Shown here piece by piece: positions 43,864-51,325 of a stretch of DNA of 64,000 nucleotides. The DNA is from CAZEPJ01 sp964514105 (GTDB taxonomy: Bacteria > Desulfobacterota > Desulfocorpusculales > Desulfocorpusculum). Location of the stretch: the NCBI GenBank assembly GCA_964514105.1, contig CAZEPJ010000001.1, forward strand, positions 1 to 64,000. Direction: 5' to 3'. Each line of letters opens with the position of its first letter. Position 1 is the first letter of the stretch. A program made the position numbers and the translations under genes. The notes under the pieces were generated by a model. That model was not told where the DNA came from. It ran no database searches and saw only the letters and a list, made by a program, of their open reading frames with translations.

Positions 43864-45171
43864 GTGTCGGCCCGTGGGGGAGTGTTGGAGCCAGAGCAAC
43901 TCTGTGCCGTAGTGCTGCTTCTGTCCTGCCTCCTGATTCACGGGTGGCTCTCCGTAGCCCAGGGGACGTTGTTTGCCGTCAAAGAGGAGGAGTTGGAGCA
44001 ACCGCCCAAGGGCGGGGGGCGGAGGTCTCACATGCTTCGCCAGTTGCTCCTCTCGCCCAGGCAGACGTCCCTGACATTGATTCTGGGGCAGCGGCTGGCC
44101 CTGCTGGGGGCGGTGGTGGCGGGGTGGTGGGCGTGGTGCACCCTCGGCAGCGGCGGATCGCCCATCGTCCCCATGGTCCTGCTGCCATTGGCGGTCATCG
44201 TGATGGATGCACTGGTGGCCGCCGGGACGTACGGTCGGGCACCCTTCCTCCACGCCCATCGATTGGCGCCGGTCCTCTGGGGCCTGCACAAGGCCTTTCA
44301 TCCCCTTCGGTGGATGCTGCAAGAGACCACGGATCTCCTCCTGGGCGCCGCTGCGGGTGGTGCATCGCGCAGTGAAGGCGAGGCGCTGCAGCGGGAGTAT
44401 CTGGGCCTGGTGGATGTGGGGCGCCGAGAGGGCGTTGTGGAGGGCGGTGAACAGCGGCTCATTCGCCGGGTCTTTGAGTTCGGCGATCAGCCTGTCTTGC
44501 GGGTGATGACCCCCCGCACCGACATGTTCACCCTGCCCCTGGACATGGACCTCCCGGAGGTGATCCGCCAGGTCCGGGGATCCGGCTATTCCCGGGTGCC
44601 CGTGTACCGGCATCGAAAGGATGAAGTCGTGGGGTTCTTGTATGCCAAAGACCTCCTGCGGCTTGGCCTGGGAGGGGACGCGGCGGAGGCGCGGTCCCTT
44701 CAGGGTCACCTTCACGATCCCTTCTTCGTGCCCACCCACATGCGCATCGACGAACTGTTCCGGGAATTCCAGAAACGGAAGCTTCACATGGCCCTCTGCG
44801 TGGACGAGTACGGGGGGGTGGCCGGATTGGTGACCATGGAGGACCTTCTGGAGGAACTCTTCGGGGAGATCTACGACGAGTACGATCTGGAGACGCGCCA
44901 GTGGGAGGCCATGGGCGATGGCGTCTATCTGGTCTCCGGGCGAATGGGGGTGGAGGATCTGGAAGCCCTGCTGCAGGTCCGGTTGAAAGAGCCGCAATGT
45001 CATACGGTGGCGGGCCTCGTGCTCAAGCACCTGGGCCACATCCCAAAGGAAGGAGAGGAGTTGGAGTTGAAGGGGTTTCGCCTCGTGGTGGAGAAGGCCG
45101 GCGGCACCCGGGTTCACGCCATCCGGGTGGAGCGGGCGGCGCCGGAGGTCCCATGCACGCCATCGCCATAG
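43864..45171 (+). CDS. CNNM/HlyC-CorC-family membrane protein
   Basis: A 435-residue protein. The N-terminal part (about 10-150) is a DUF21/CNNM-type membrane domain with several hydrophobic helices. Two CBS domains follow: VMTPRTDMFTLPLD, YSRVPVYRHRKDEVVGFLY, and ALCVDEYGGVAGLVTMEDLL with EELFGEIYDEYD. The C-terminal CorC_HlyC domain (about 350-425) ends the protein. Relatives are linked to Mg2+ or Co2+ resistance or export. The start is GTG 43864. It overlaps its paralogue (45153) by 19 nt, so the two are probably made together. Confidence 0.88.
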   Translation: MSARGGVLEPEQLCAVVLLLSCLLIHGWLSVAQGTLFAVKEEELEQPPKGGGRRSHMLRQLLLSPRQTSLTLILGQRLALLGAVVAGWWAWCTLGSGGSPIVPMVLLPLAVIVMDALVAAGTYGRAPFLHAHRLAPVLWGLHKAFHPLRWMLQETTDLLLGAAAGGASRSEGEALQREYLGLVDVGRREGVVEGGEQRLIRRVFEFGDQPVLRVMTPRTDMFTLPLDMDLPEVIRQVRGSGYSRVPVYRHRKDEVVGFLYAKDLLRLGLGGDAAEARSLQGHLHDPFFVPTHMRIDELFREFQKRKLHMALCVDEYGGVAGLVTMEDLLEELFGEIYDEYDLETRQWEAMGDGVYLVSGRMGVEDLEALLQVRLKEPQCHTVAGLVLKHLGHIPKEGEELELKGFRLVVEKAGGTRVHAIRVERAAPEVPCTPSP

Positions 45172-46412
45172 CGGCGGGCCTGGCTGGGATCGTGGGGTGC
45201 GGCCTGTTCGCAGGCGCGCGAGCCGCCATCCTGGGCTCCGATCACGAGGAGATCCGGACTCGGGCCAGGGAGGGGTTTGCCTGGGCAATGCGGGTGGCGC
45301 GCCTGTTGGAGCAGCCGGAGCGGGTGTTCGCCGCCTCCCGCCTGGGGGTGGAACTGAGCCTTGTGGGAAGCGGGTCCTTAATCGCGGCCTCCACCTGGGA
45401 CGCCGGGGGTTGGATGGGCCTGTACCTCGCCCTTCTCGCCGGGGGGGCCCTCCTGCTGGGCGAGAACCTGCCCCAGGCCCTGGTCGCCAGGCGCCCCCTG
45501 GGGTGGGCCCAGGCTCTGACCTGGGTGTTGGTGGTGGGACGATGGGCCCTGCTGCCTTGGCTGTGGTTTCAACGGGCCGTTACCCCGGGGGGACAGGAGG
45601 GCGAGCGTGGAGACGGGCATGCCGAAGGGGTCCTGGTGAGTCGACAGGCGCTCTCCTGGCTGATTCGTGGCGAGAAGGAGTTGCAGGCGGTGCGCGCCGA
45701 GGAACGGCGGATGATCGACCGCATCTTCCAGTTTTCGCAGACCCAGGTGCGCGAGGTGATGATCCCCCTCATAGAGGTGTGCGCCGTGGAGGAGCGGGCC
45801 ACGGTGGGTGAGGTGGTGGATCGCGTGGTCCGGGAGGGGTATTCCCGGCTCCCTGTCTATCGCGAGCGCATCGATCATATCCTGGGGATCATCCGGAGTT
45901 TCGACCTGCTGGGAGCGGATTCGTCCCAGCAGCCCGTGGCGCCGTACATCCGAAAGGCTCCGTTCGTCCCGGAGAGCATGCCGGTAGATGAGCTGATGCT
46001 GCAGCTCCAGCGGGGTGGACAACACATGGCCATCGTGGTGGATGAATACGGGGGGGGCGTTGGGATCGTGACCATGGAGGATCTCCTGGAGGAGATCGTG
46101 GGCGAGATCATGGACGAGTACGACGTGCAGGAGGCCCAGCTCCGCAAGGTGGCATCCAACCAGTTCGTGGTCAATGCCCGCATGGAGATCGATGGACTCA
46201 AAGAGGCGCTGGGCATCGAGATCGCGGGAGAGGACTTCGAGACCCTGGGCGGATTCCTGCTCAAGGAGTTCCGACGGATCCCGGCCCAGGGGGAGTCCCT
46301 GATCTTCCGCGGGGTGCAGTTCACCGTCCAGCGGGCGGACGATCGTTCGATCCAGGAGGTGCTGGTGACTTTGCCCAAGGGCCACCGCCTGCCGGGCAGT
46401 GGCGGGGCTTGA
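45153..46412 (+). CDS. CNNM/HlyC-CorC-family membrane protein (paralogue)
   Basis: A 419-residue paralogue of the preceding gene with the same order: DUF21-like membrane part (about 1-150), CBS pair (VREVMIPLIEVCAVEE, YSRLPVYRERIDHILGIIRS, MAIVVDEYGGGVGIVTMEDL) and CorC_HlyC domain (RMEIDGLKEALGIEIAGED). GGAGG (45144-45148) precedes the ATG inside the upstream gene. Tandem paralogues may form a heteromer. Its TGA stop (46410-46412) lies inside the -35 element of the gmhA promoter. Confidence 0.88.
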   Translation: MHAIAIAAGLAGIVGCGLFAGARAAILGSDHEEIRTRAREGFAWAMRVARLLEQPERVFAASRLGVELSLVGSGSLIAASTWDAGGWMGLYLALLAGGALLLGENLPQALVARRPLGWAQALTWVLVVGRWALLPWLWFQRAVTPGGQEGERGDGHAEGVLVSRQALSWLIRGEKELQAVRAEERRMIDRIFQFSQTQVREVMIPLIEVCAVEERATVGEVVDRVVREGYSRLPVYRERIDHILGIIRSFDLLGADSSQQPVAPYIRKAPFVPESMPVDELMLQLQRGGQHMAIVVDEYGGGVGIVTMEDLLEEIVGEIMDEYDVQEAQLRKVASNQFVVNARMEIDGLKEALGIEIAGEDFETLGGFLLKEFRRIPAQGESLIFRGVQFTVQRADDRSIQEVLVTLPKGHRLPGSGGA

Positions 46413-46438
46413 CACCCCATCCGGCGGCGCCATAAGAT
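46409..46438 (+). promoter_or_regulatory. gmhA promoter
   Basis: TTGACA (46409-46414), 18 nt, TAAGAT (46433-46438). The -35 contains the TGA stop of the upstream CorC-like gene. Confidence 0.6.
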
Positions 46439-46513
46439 GCGCGTCAGTTGCGGGCGGAGACGACGGGCTGAGCGGGCCCTCCTGATGGGAGGGGCTTCCG
46501 TGGGGGCGGGGCG

Positions 46514-47104
46514 TTGGAGGATCGCGTCCGATCCATCGTGGGGGAGAGCATCCGGCTCAAGACCACGTTCCTCAAAGGCCCCCTCACAGGCGTCGTGGGG
46601 GCGATTGAGGCCATCTGTGTGGCCCTCGCTGGCCGGAAGAAACTCCTCATCTTCGGCAACGGGGGAAGCGCGGCTGACGCCCAACACGTGGCCGCCGAGT
46701 TCGTGAACCGCTACGGGCGTTGGCGCCAGGCCCTGCCCGCCATTGCGCTCACCACGGACAGCTCTGTCCTGACCAGCATTGCCAATGATGCGGCCTTCGA
46801 GGAGATCTTCTCCCGCCAGATCGAGGCGCTGGGCTCTCCGGGCGACGTGGCGTGGGGGATCACAACCAGCGGTCAGTCACCCAACGTGGTCCGGGGCCTG
46901 AAGGCGGCCCGGGCCGTGGGGTTGGTCACCGTGGCCATGACGGGCAAGACGGGCGGGGAAATCGGGACCCTGGTGGACCACTGGATCCACGTGGACCATG
47001 GTTTTTCCCCGCGCATACAGGAGCTGCAGATCACGCTTGCCCACGTCATCTGCGAGCTGGTCGAGGAGCGGCTCTTTCCCCCGTGCGACGAGACGACGCG
47101 GTGA
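46514..47104 (+). CDS. gmhA: Phosphoheptose isomerase (SIS domain)
   Basis: A 196-residue sedoheptulose-7-phosphate isomerase, first step to ADP-heptose for the LPS inner core. The SIS signature LLIFGNGGSAADAQHVAAEF is at about 44-63, with the catalytic Glu in AAEF and the partner His in LQITLAHVICELVE near the C terminus; SGQSPNVVRGLKAA binds phosphate. The start is TTG 46514, the only in-frame start near the conserved N terminus. DiaA-like SIS proteins are the alternative, but the two catalytic residues favour GmhA. Its stop overlaps the next gene. Confidence 0.88.
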   Translation: MEDRVRSIVGESIRLKTTFLKGPLTGVVGAIEAICVALAGRKKLLIFGNGGSAADAQHVAAEFVNRYGRWRQALPAIALTTDSSVLTSIANDAAFEEIFSRQIEALGSPGDVAWGITTSGQSPNVVRGLKAARAVGLVTVAMTGKTGGEIGTLVDHWIHVDHGFSPRIQELQITLAHVICELVEERLFPPCDETTR

Positions 47105-48078
47105 TGGATCCTTGGGACCGCCGCCGGATGCGTACCTATCCCCTGGCCCAGAGGAAGAGCAAGGTCCGGGTGGAGGGGTTTGCCCGCCCCCACGTCGTTG
47201 GCGACAGCCTGGGACGCTTCCTGAAGAAGCTGCCGCGCTTTCTGGCAGCCCGGGACCTGCTGGAGGTGGCCGCGGCCGTGGTGACGGCACGGGGCAAGGG
47301 CAGGACCGTGCTGCTGGGAATGGGGGCCCATGTCATCAAGGTGGGGCTGTCGCCGGTGGTCATCGACCTACTGCGGGAGGGTTGGCTGTCGGCCGTGGCC
47401 ACCAATGGGGCCGGCATGGTCCACGACTTCGAGGTGGCCCTGGCGGGTCACACCTCCGAGGACGTGGACGCCACATTGGGGCTGGGTGAGTTCGGGATGG
47501 CCGAGGAGACGGGAGGCCTTCTCAACGAGATGATCGTGGCCGGGGTGGCCCGGGGGCAAGGCCTGGGCGACGCCGTGGGGAGGGCTCTGGGGGATCGAGC
47601 CGCTCCCTTCGCCGACAGAAGCCTCCTGGTGACCTCCGCCCGACTGGATCGTCCCGCCACCATCCACGTGGCCATGGGCACGGATATCCATCACCTCCAT
47701 CCCGCCGCCGACGGGGCCTCCATCGGGGAGGGGAGCCATCGGGACTTCCTGGCCTTCTGCCGACGGGTGGCCGGCCTGGAGGACGGGGTGTACATCAATC
47801 TGGGCTCCGCGGTCGTGCTGCCCGAGGTGTTCCTCAAGGCCGTGAGCCTGTCCAGGAATCTGGGGTACTCCCTGCGACGAATCACGACCGTGAACATGGA
47901 CTTCGTCCAGCACTATCGTCCCACGACCAATGTGGTCCGAAGGCCCGCGGCCCTCGGGGGGAAAGGGTATGCGCTGACGGGTCATCACGAGATCCTTCTG
48001 CCCCTGCTGGCCGGTGCCATTAAGGAAGAGGGGGCGGCCAGAGGCGTGACGCCCGCCCCATCCTCCTGCTTTGCTTGA
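47104..48078 (+). CDS. Conserved protein of unknown function, Rossmann-like
   Basis: A 324-residue protein starting at ATG 47104, overlapping the gmhA stop (TGATG). It is rich in glycine motifs: GRTVLLGMGAHVIKVGLSPV, LSAVATNGAGMVHDFEVALA, TSEDVDATLGLGEFGMAEET, IHVAMGTDIHHLHPAADGAS and TGHHEILLPLLAGAI. The pattern suggests a nucleotide-binding alpha/beta fold with several conserved His and Asp residues and recalls deoxyhypusine-synthase-like proteins only loosely. Coupling to gmhA suggests a sugar-related role, but this is inference. Not recognised with confidence. Confidence 0.75.
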   Translation: MDPWDRRRMRTYPLAQRKSKVRVEGFARPHVVGDSLGRFLKKLPRFLAARDLLEVAAAVVTARGKGRTVLLGMGAHVIKVGLSPVVIDLLREGWLSAVATNGAGMVHDFEVALAGHTSEDVDATLGLGEFGMAEETGGLLNEMIVAGVARGQGLGDAVGRALGDRAAPFADRSLLVTSARLDRPATIHVAMGTDIHHLHPAADGASIGEGSHRDFLAFCRRVAGLEDGVYINLGSAVVLPEVFLKAVSLSRNLGYSLRRITTVNMDFVQHYRPTTNVVRRPAALGGKGYALTGHHEILLPLLAGAIKEEGAARGVTPAPSSCFA

Positions 48079-48104
48079 CACCGGGTTGAGGGATACCCTA
48101 ACCT
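48075..48104 (+). promoter_or_regulatory. Promoter of the second PilZ gene
   Basis: TTGACA (48075-48080), 18 nt, TAACCT (48099-48104), 30 nt before the start at 48134. The -35 includes the TGA stop (48076-48078) of the upstream gene. Confidence 0.5.
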
Positions 48105-48133
48105 AGGCTCGGTCATCCGGGGGAATTGGACAT

Positions 48134-48595
48134 ATGGCCAGGAAAGACAAAGAGAAGGACCAGGACGTGAGGGATGGAGGGATCAGGGCACCTGCCATGC
48201 GCCCATCCATGAACCTTCCCATGAAGTATCTGGTCATCAGCGGCCGCGATGAGATGAAGATCTCGCGCAGCATCGACGGCAGGGTCGAGGATCTCTCGCT
48301 CACCGGCCTGGTCTTTCAGACGGCCTCCATGCGGGTGGACAATCTCCACCTCTCGTACGACGAGTCCCCGGTGGTCCGCAACAAGCTCACCATGGAGATC
48401 GATCTGCCCGGCAAGCGGAAGATCACCGCCATGGGGGAAGTCTCCTGGTACGAGCGCTCCTTCGTGGCCAAGGAGCAAATCTATCACATCGGGGTGGTGT
48501 TCCGGGAGATCAGTCCTGAAGACCGAGAGGCCCTCAAGGAATACCTGGTGGCCGTCAAGAGGGCCGTGGCCGCCGTCAGCCTCGATGATCTATAA
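48134..48595 (+). CDS. PilZ-domain protein
   Basis: A 153-residue protein with the PilZ barrel: VEDLSLTGLVF (DxSxxG), MRVDNLHLSYDESP, LTMEIDLPG, MGEVSWYERSF and YHIGVVFREI, then a C-terminal helix. It is clearly a paralogue of the protein at 17250-17660, sharing the H-SY-D and WYER landmarks. Unlike that protein it lacks an N-terminal RxxxR, so c-di-GMP binding may be weak or lost. A charged Lys-rich N terminus precedes the domain. It has its own promoter. Confidence 0.78.
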   Translation: MARKDKEKDQDVRDGGIRAPAMRPSMNLPMKYLVISGRDEMKISRSIDGRVEDLSLTGLVFQTASMRVDNLHLSYDESPVVRNKLTMEIDLPGKRKITAMGEVSWYERSFVAKEQIYHIGVVFREISPEDREALKEYLVAVKRAVAAVSLDDL

Positions 48596-48648
48596 TATAG
48601 TAGAGGGCTGATGCCCTTGCAGGGCCCATGAGGGGGGAGGAGATCGGG

Positions 48649-48867
48649 ATGCCCATCTACGAGTATCAATGCAAGAAGTGCCGTCGGGAGTTTGAGGAGT
48701 TGGTCTTCGGGAGCGAGGAGAATGTGGCCTGCCCCGGGTGCCGAAGCAAGGGTGTCAAACGGCTCATGTCTGCCGCGGCGTTCAAGTGCAACGGCAGCTT
48801 CGTAAGCACAGCGTCCTCGGGCGGCTGCTCCGGCTGTTCGTCCCATTCGTGCGCCGGCTGCAAGTAA
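48649..48867 (+). CDS. FmdB-family zinc-ribbon protein
   Basis: A 72-residue protein. The ATG at 48649 follows GGGAGGAG. It begins MPIYEYQCKKCRREFEELVF with CPGCRSKGVKRLMS completing the FmdB/CxxC zinc ribbon, followed by a Ser/Cys-rich tail (GGCSGCSSHSCAGCK). Such proteins are small putative regulators first noted near formamidase genes; their function is unknown. The strong terminator at 48890-48921 ends the unit. Confidence 0.88.
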   Translation: MPIYEYQCKKCRREFEELVFGSEENVACPGCRSKGVKRLMSAAAFKCNGSFVSTASSGGCSGCSSHSCAGCK

Positions 48868-48889
48868 CGCGTCCGTTTGACGCACGGAT

Positions 48890-48921
48890 GCGGGCCCCGC
48901 TCGGCGGGGCCCGCGCGTTTT
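48890..48921 (+). terminator. Rho-independent terminator
   Basis: A perfect 11-bp GC stem (GCGGGCCCCGC at 48890-48900, GCGGGGCCCGC at 48904-48914) with a TCG loop, followed by GCGTTTT. It ends the FmdB transcript and lies between converging genes. Confidence 0.85.
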
Positions 48922-48939
48922 CACGACGAGTGGATCACG

Positions 48940-49356
48940 TCATTTCCAGAGGAAATTCAGGGTCTGGAGCGACTTGCCCGCGGCCACGCGTTTGGTGATG
49001 GTCTCCCTGCCCATGGTGGCCTGGATCAAATGGTCGCCCTGCGGCAGATGGACCAGCATCCAGGGCCCTTCCACCACGGTGCTCAGGAGCGTCTTGCCGC
49101 CGCTTCCCTGAATCACCACCCGGACATCGGACAGATACTCGCGCGAGACCATGGCAAAGATCAGCTTCAGGTTGAATTCCCTGGCCCGCTCGTCCATGGC
49201 GGCCCGCTCCTCCAAGCCCACACCCCCCGCCATGAATCGGACATCCCCCTGGCGTTCCTCCCGCAGTGCGGGGGCGTCGCCCTGGGCTACGACCCCTCCC
49301 GTAAGCAGGAGTGCAAGAAGGAGACCCGCCCCCATGCCCATGAATATGCTCTTCAT
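48940..49356 (-). CDS. Exported small protein of unknown function
   Basis: A 138-residue protein. GGAGG lies 7 nt before the ATG at 49356. The signal peptide MKSIFMGMGAGLLLALLLTG ends near GVVAQG. The mature part has an acidic helical start, then strands LIFAMVSREYLSDVRVVIQG, VVEGPWMLVHLP and HLIQATMGRETITKRVAA, resembling a small carboxypeptidase-regulatory or PEGA-like beta domain. The function is not known. It is divergent from the BadF-type gene at 49591. Confidence 0.72.
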   Translation of the reverse strand: MKSIFMGMGAGLLLALLLTGGVVAQGDAPALREERQGDVRFMAGGVGLEERAAMDERAREFNLKLIFAMVSREYLSDVRVVIQGSGGKTLLSTVVEGPWMLVHLPQGDHLIQATMGRETITKRVAAGKSLQTLNFLWK

Positions 49357-49590
49357 CTCTTCGCCTCCGGTCGGATTCGGAATGTGGATACTCCAGGGAA
49401 TCTCGAACAAGGATACTATATGGCGGGGGGGGCTCCATGTCAAAATCCGGGGCGATTCCTTCCGGCGCGGCGCATGGCAGGGGATGCGAGGGATGAGGCA
49501 CCGGATTGGGCGAGTGGGGGGCGGGGAAGGGGCATCCCTTGGCGCCGGGATGCGACCTGGGATGGCGATGCGTGGGCGCGGGGGTGGGTG

Positions 49591-50394
49591 GTGAGTGGAT
49601 CGGATCCCCCCGAAAGTGGCGTCGTGGCCGGTGTGGACGTGGGGCACCAGACCGTGAAGGTGGTGGTCCTGGGGCGCGATGGGCTCCTGGGGCGGGGGAT
49701 TTGGGCCTTGGCGGGATCCGTGGCCCACGCCGCGGAGGCCGGCCTGCGCAGGGCTGCGGCACAGGCCGGGGTGGAACGCGGGGCGGTGGAACGGATCTAC
49801 GTCACGGGGGCTGGCAGAGACGGCGTGGTCATGGGCGACGGCCGTCCGACGGAGATGCTCTGCCACGTGCGGGGCGCCCACGCGGATCATCCCCGGGCCC
49901 GCACCGTCATGGACATGGGGGCCGAGGGGTTTCGGGTGCTCAGTTGCGATGCGGACGGCCACCTGACGGCCTTTGTCCTCAACGACAAGTGCGCGTCCGG
50001 AACCGGGGTCTTCCTGGAGACCGTGGCATCCATGCTTCGCGTCACGCTGGACGAGATGGGGCCCTTGTCCCTCCAGGCCGCGGGAAACTTGAGCCTGACG
50101 ACGACCTGTGCCGTGTTCGCCGAATCGGAGATCGTGGCGGAGACCCATCGGGGCACACCGCGGGAGGAGATCCTCTGGGCGGTTCACGATGCCATTGCCG
50201 CCAGGATCGTGGCCTTGAGCCAGCGGGTGGGGGTGACGCCGGATGTGGTCCTCACGGGGGGGGTGGCCAGGAACGTGGGGCTGGTGGCCGCTTTGGGACG
50301 CCGTTTGGGCCTCGATCCCTTCGTCCCCGAGGCCCCTGAGATGATGGGGGCACTGGGCGCGGCCTTGCTGGCCTGGGAGGACCGGACCCCATGA
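49591..50394 (+). CDS. BadF/BadG/HgdC-type activator ATPase
   Basis: A 267-residue ASKHA-fold ATPase. GTG 49591 starts just before the conserved GVDVGHQTVKVVVLG phosphate loop. Other motifs: VMDMGAEGFRVLS, NDKCASGTGVFLET with the first cluster Cys, LTTTCAVFAESEIV with the second, and LTGGVARNVGLV. Dimers bridge one [4Fe-4S] cluster and use ATP to push an electron into 2-hydroxyacyl-CoA dehydratase or benzoyl-CoA reductase. It overlaps the next ATPase gene by ATGA (50391-50394), suggesting a heterodimer. The likely partners are the subunits at 56466-58819. Confidence 0.88.
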   Translation: MSGSDPPESGVVAGVDVGHQTVKVVVLGRDGLLGRGIWALAGSVAHAAEAGLRRAAAQAGVERGAVERIYVTGAGRDGVVMGDGRPTEMLCHVRGAHADHPRARTVMDMGAEGFRVLSCDADGHLTAFVLNDKCASGTGVFLETVASMLRVTLDEMGPLSLQAAGNLSLTTTCAVFAESEIVAETHRGTPREEILWAVHDAIAARIVALSQRVGVTPDVVLTGGVARNVGLVAALGRRLGLDPFVPEAPEMMGALGAALLAWEDRTP

Positions 50395-51182
50395 TCACCT
50401 GCGGCGTGGATGTGGGCTCCCTCTCGGCCGAGGCCGTGCTCCTCTCCGGGGAGGAGATCCTCTCGTACAGCGTGGTGCGGACCGGTCCGGACAGCGCCCG
50501 AACCGCCCATGAGGCCCTGGGCGAGGCGTTGCAAAGGGCCGGGGTCGTTCCGGGAGCGATTGACTACACCGTGGCGACGGGGTACGGACGGGTGGTGGTC
50601 CCCTTTGCCCAGCGGCACCTCTCGGAGATCACCTGCCACGCCAAGGGGGCCCATCATCTGTTCCCCCAGGTGCGGACGATCCTGGACATGGGCGGGCAGG
50701 ACTGCAAGGCCGTCCGGTGCGATCCCCGGGGCAAGGTGACGGCCTTTCTCATGAACGACAAATGCGCGGCGGGGACGGGGAGGGCCCTGGAGGTGATCGC
50801 CGGCCTCATCCAAGTGCCTTTGGAGGAGATCGGGGCCCGGTCACTGGCCTTCGAAGGGAAGCCCGCCAGAATCAGCAACACCTGCGTGGTCTTCGCCAAG
50901 TCCGAAGTGCTGGCCCGGATGCGCGAGGGGGTCTCCACCGAGGAGATCCTGGCAGCCCTGTGCGAGGGAGTGGCGGAGCGGGTGGCCGGACTCATCCGGC
51001 GGGTGGGGCTGGAGGAGGCCTTCGCCATCACCGGGGGCATCGCCAAGAACACCGGCGTGGTCCGCCGCATCGAGGGAATGCTCGGCGTTCAGGCCCTCAT
51101 CGGCGCCGAGCCCCAGATCGTCGGGGCGCTGGGAGCCGCCCTGTTCGCACGGGAACTGCTTGGGAAGCGCGATTCGGCGTGA
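50391..51182 (+). CDS. BadF/BadG/HgdC-type activator ATPase (second)
   Basis: A 263-residue paralogue of the preceding ATPase. ITCGVDVGSLSAEAVLL forms the N-terminal phosphate loop, ILDMGGQDCKAV the second, NDKCAAGTGRALEV and ISNTCVVFAKSEVL hold the two cluster cysteines, and ITGGIAKNTGVV closes the nucleotide site. It is closer to the canonical HgdC/BcrD form (GGQDxK) than its neighbour, which reads GAEGFR there. Translational coupling and pairing of unlike ATPases are reminiscent of class I benzoyl-CoA reductase subunits A and D. Confidence 0.92.
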   Translation: MITCGVDVGSLSAEAVLLSGEEILSYSVVRTGPDSARTAHEALGEALQRAGVVPGAIDYTVATGYGRVVVPFAQRHLSEITCHAKGAHHLFPQVRTILDMGGQDCKAVRCDPRGKVTAFLMNDKCAAGTGRALEVIAGLIQVPLEEIGARSLAFEGKPARISNTCVVFAKSEVLARMREGVSTEEILAALCEGVAERVAGLIRRVGLEEAFAITGGIAKNTGVVRRIEGMLGVQALIGAEPQIVGALGAALFARELLGKRDSA

Positions 51183-51325
51183 GCCCTTGCAGCCGAGGTC
51201 CCGCTGGCCCCATCACCGCGGTCACGTCCGTTGCGTTTGCTGGGTCTGTCTCGAGATCCGGTCCCCGGGGTCACGCCCCGGCGGATGGGCGTCCCAGTCC
51301 GACCACAGGGATTGGTTGGCCACCG

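Noticed and set aside
42772..45288. An 838-codon reverse frame across lon and the CorC gene
   Set aside because: Antisense shadow with no family match or start signal.
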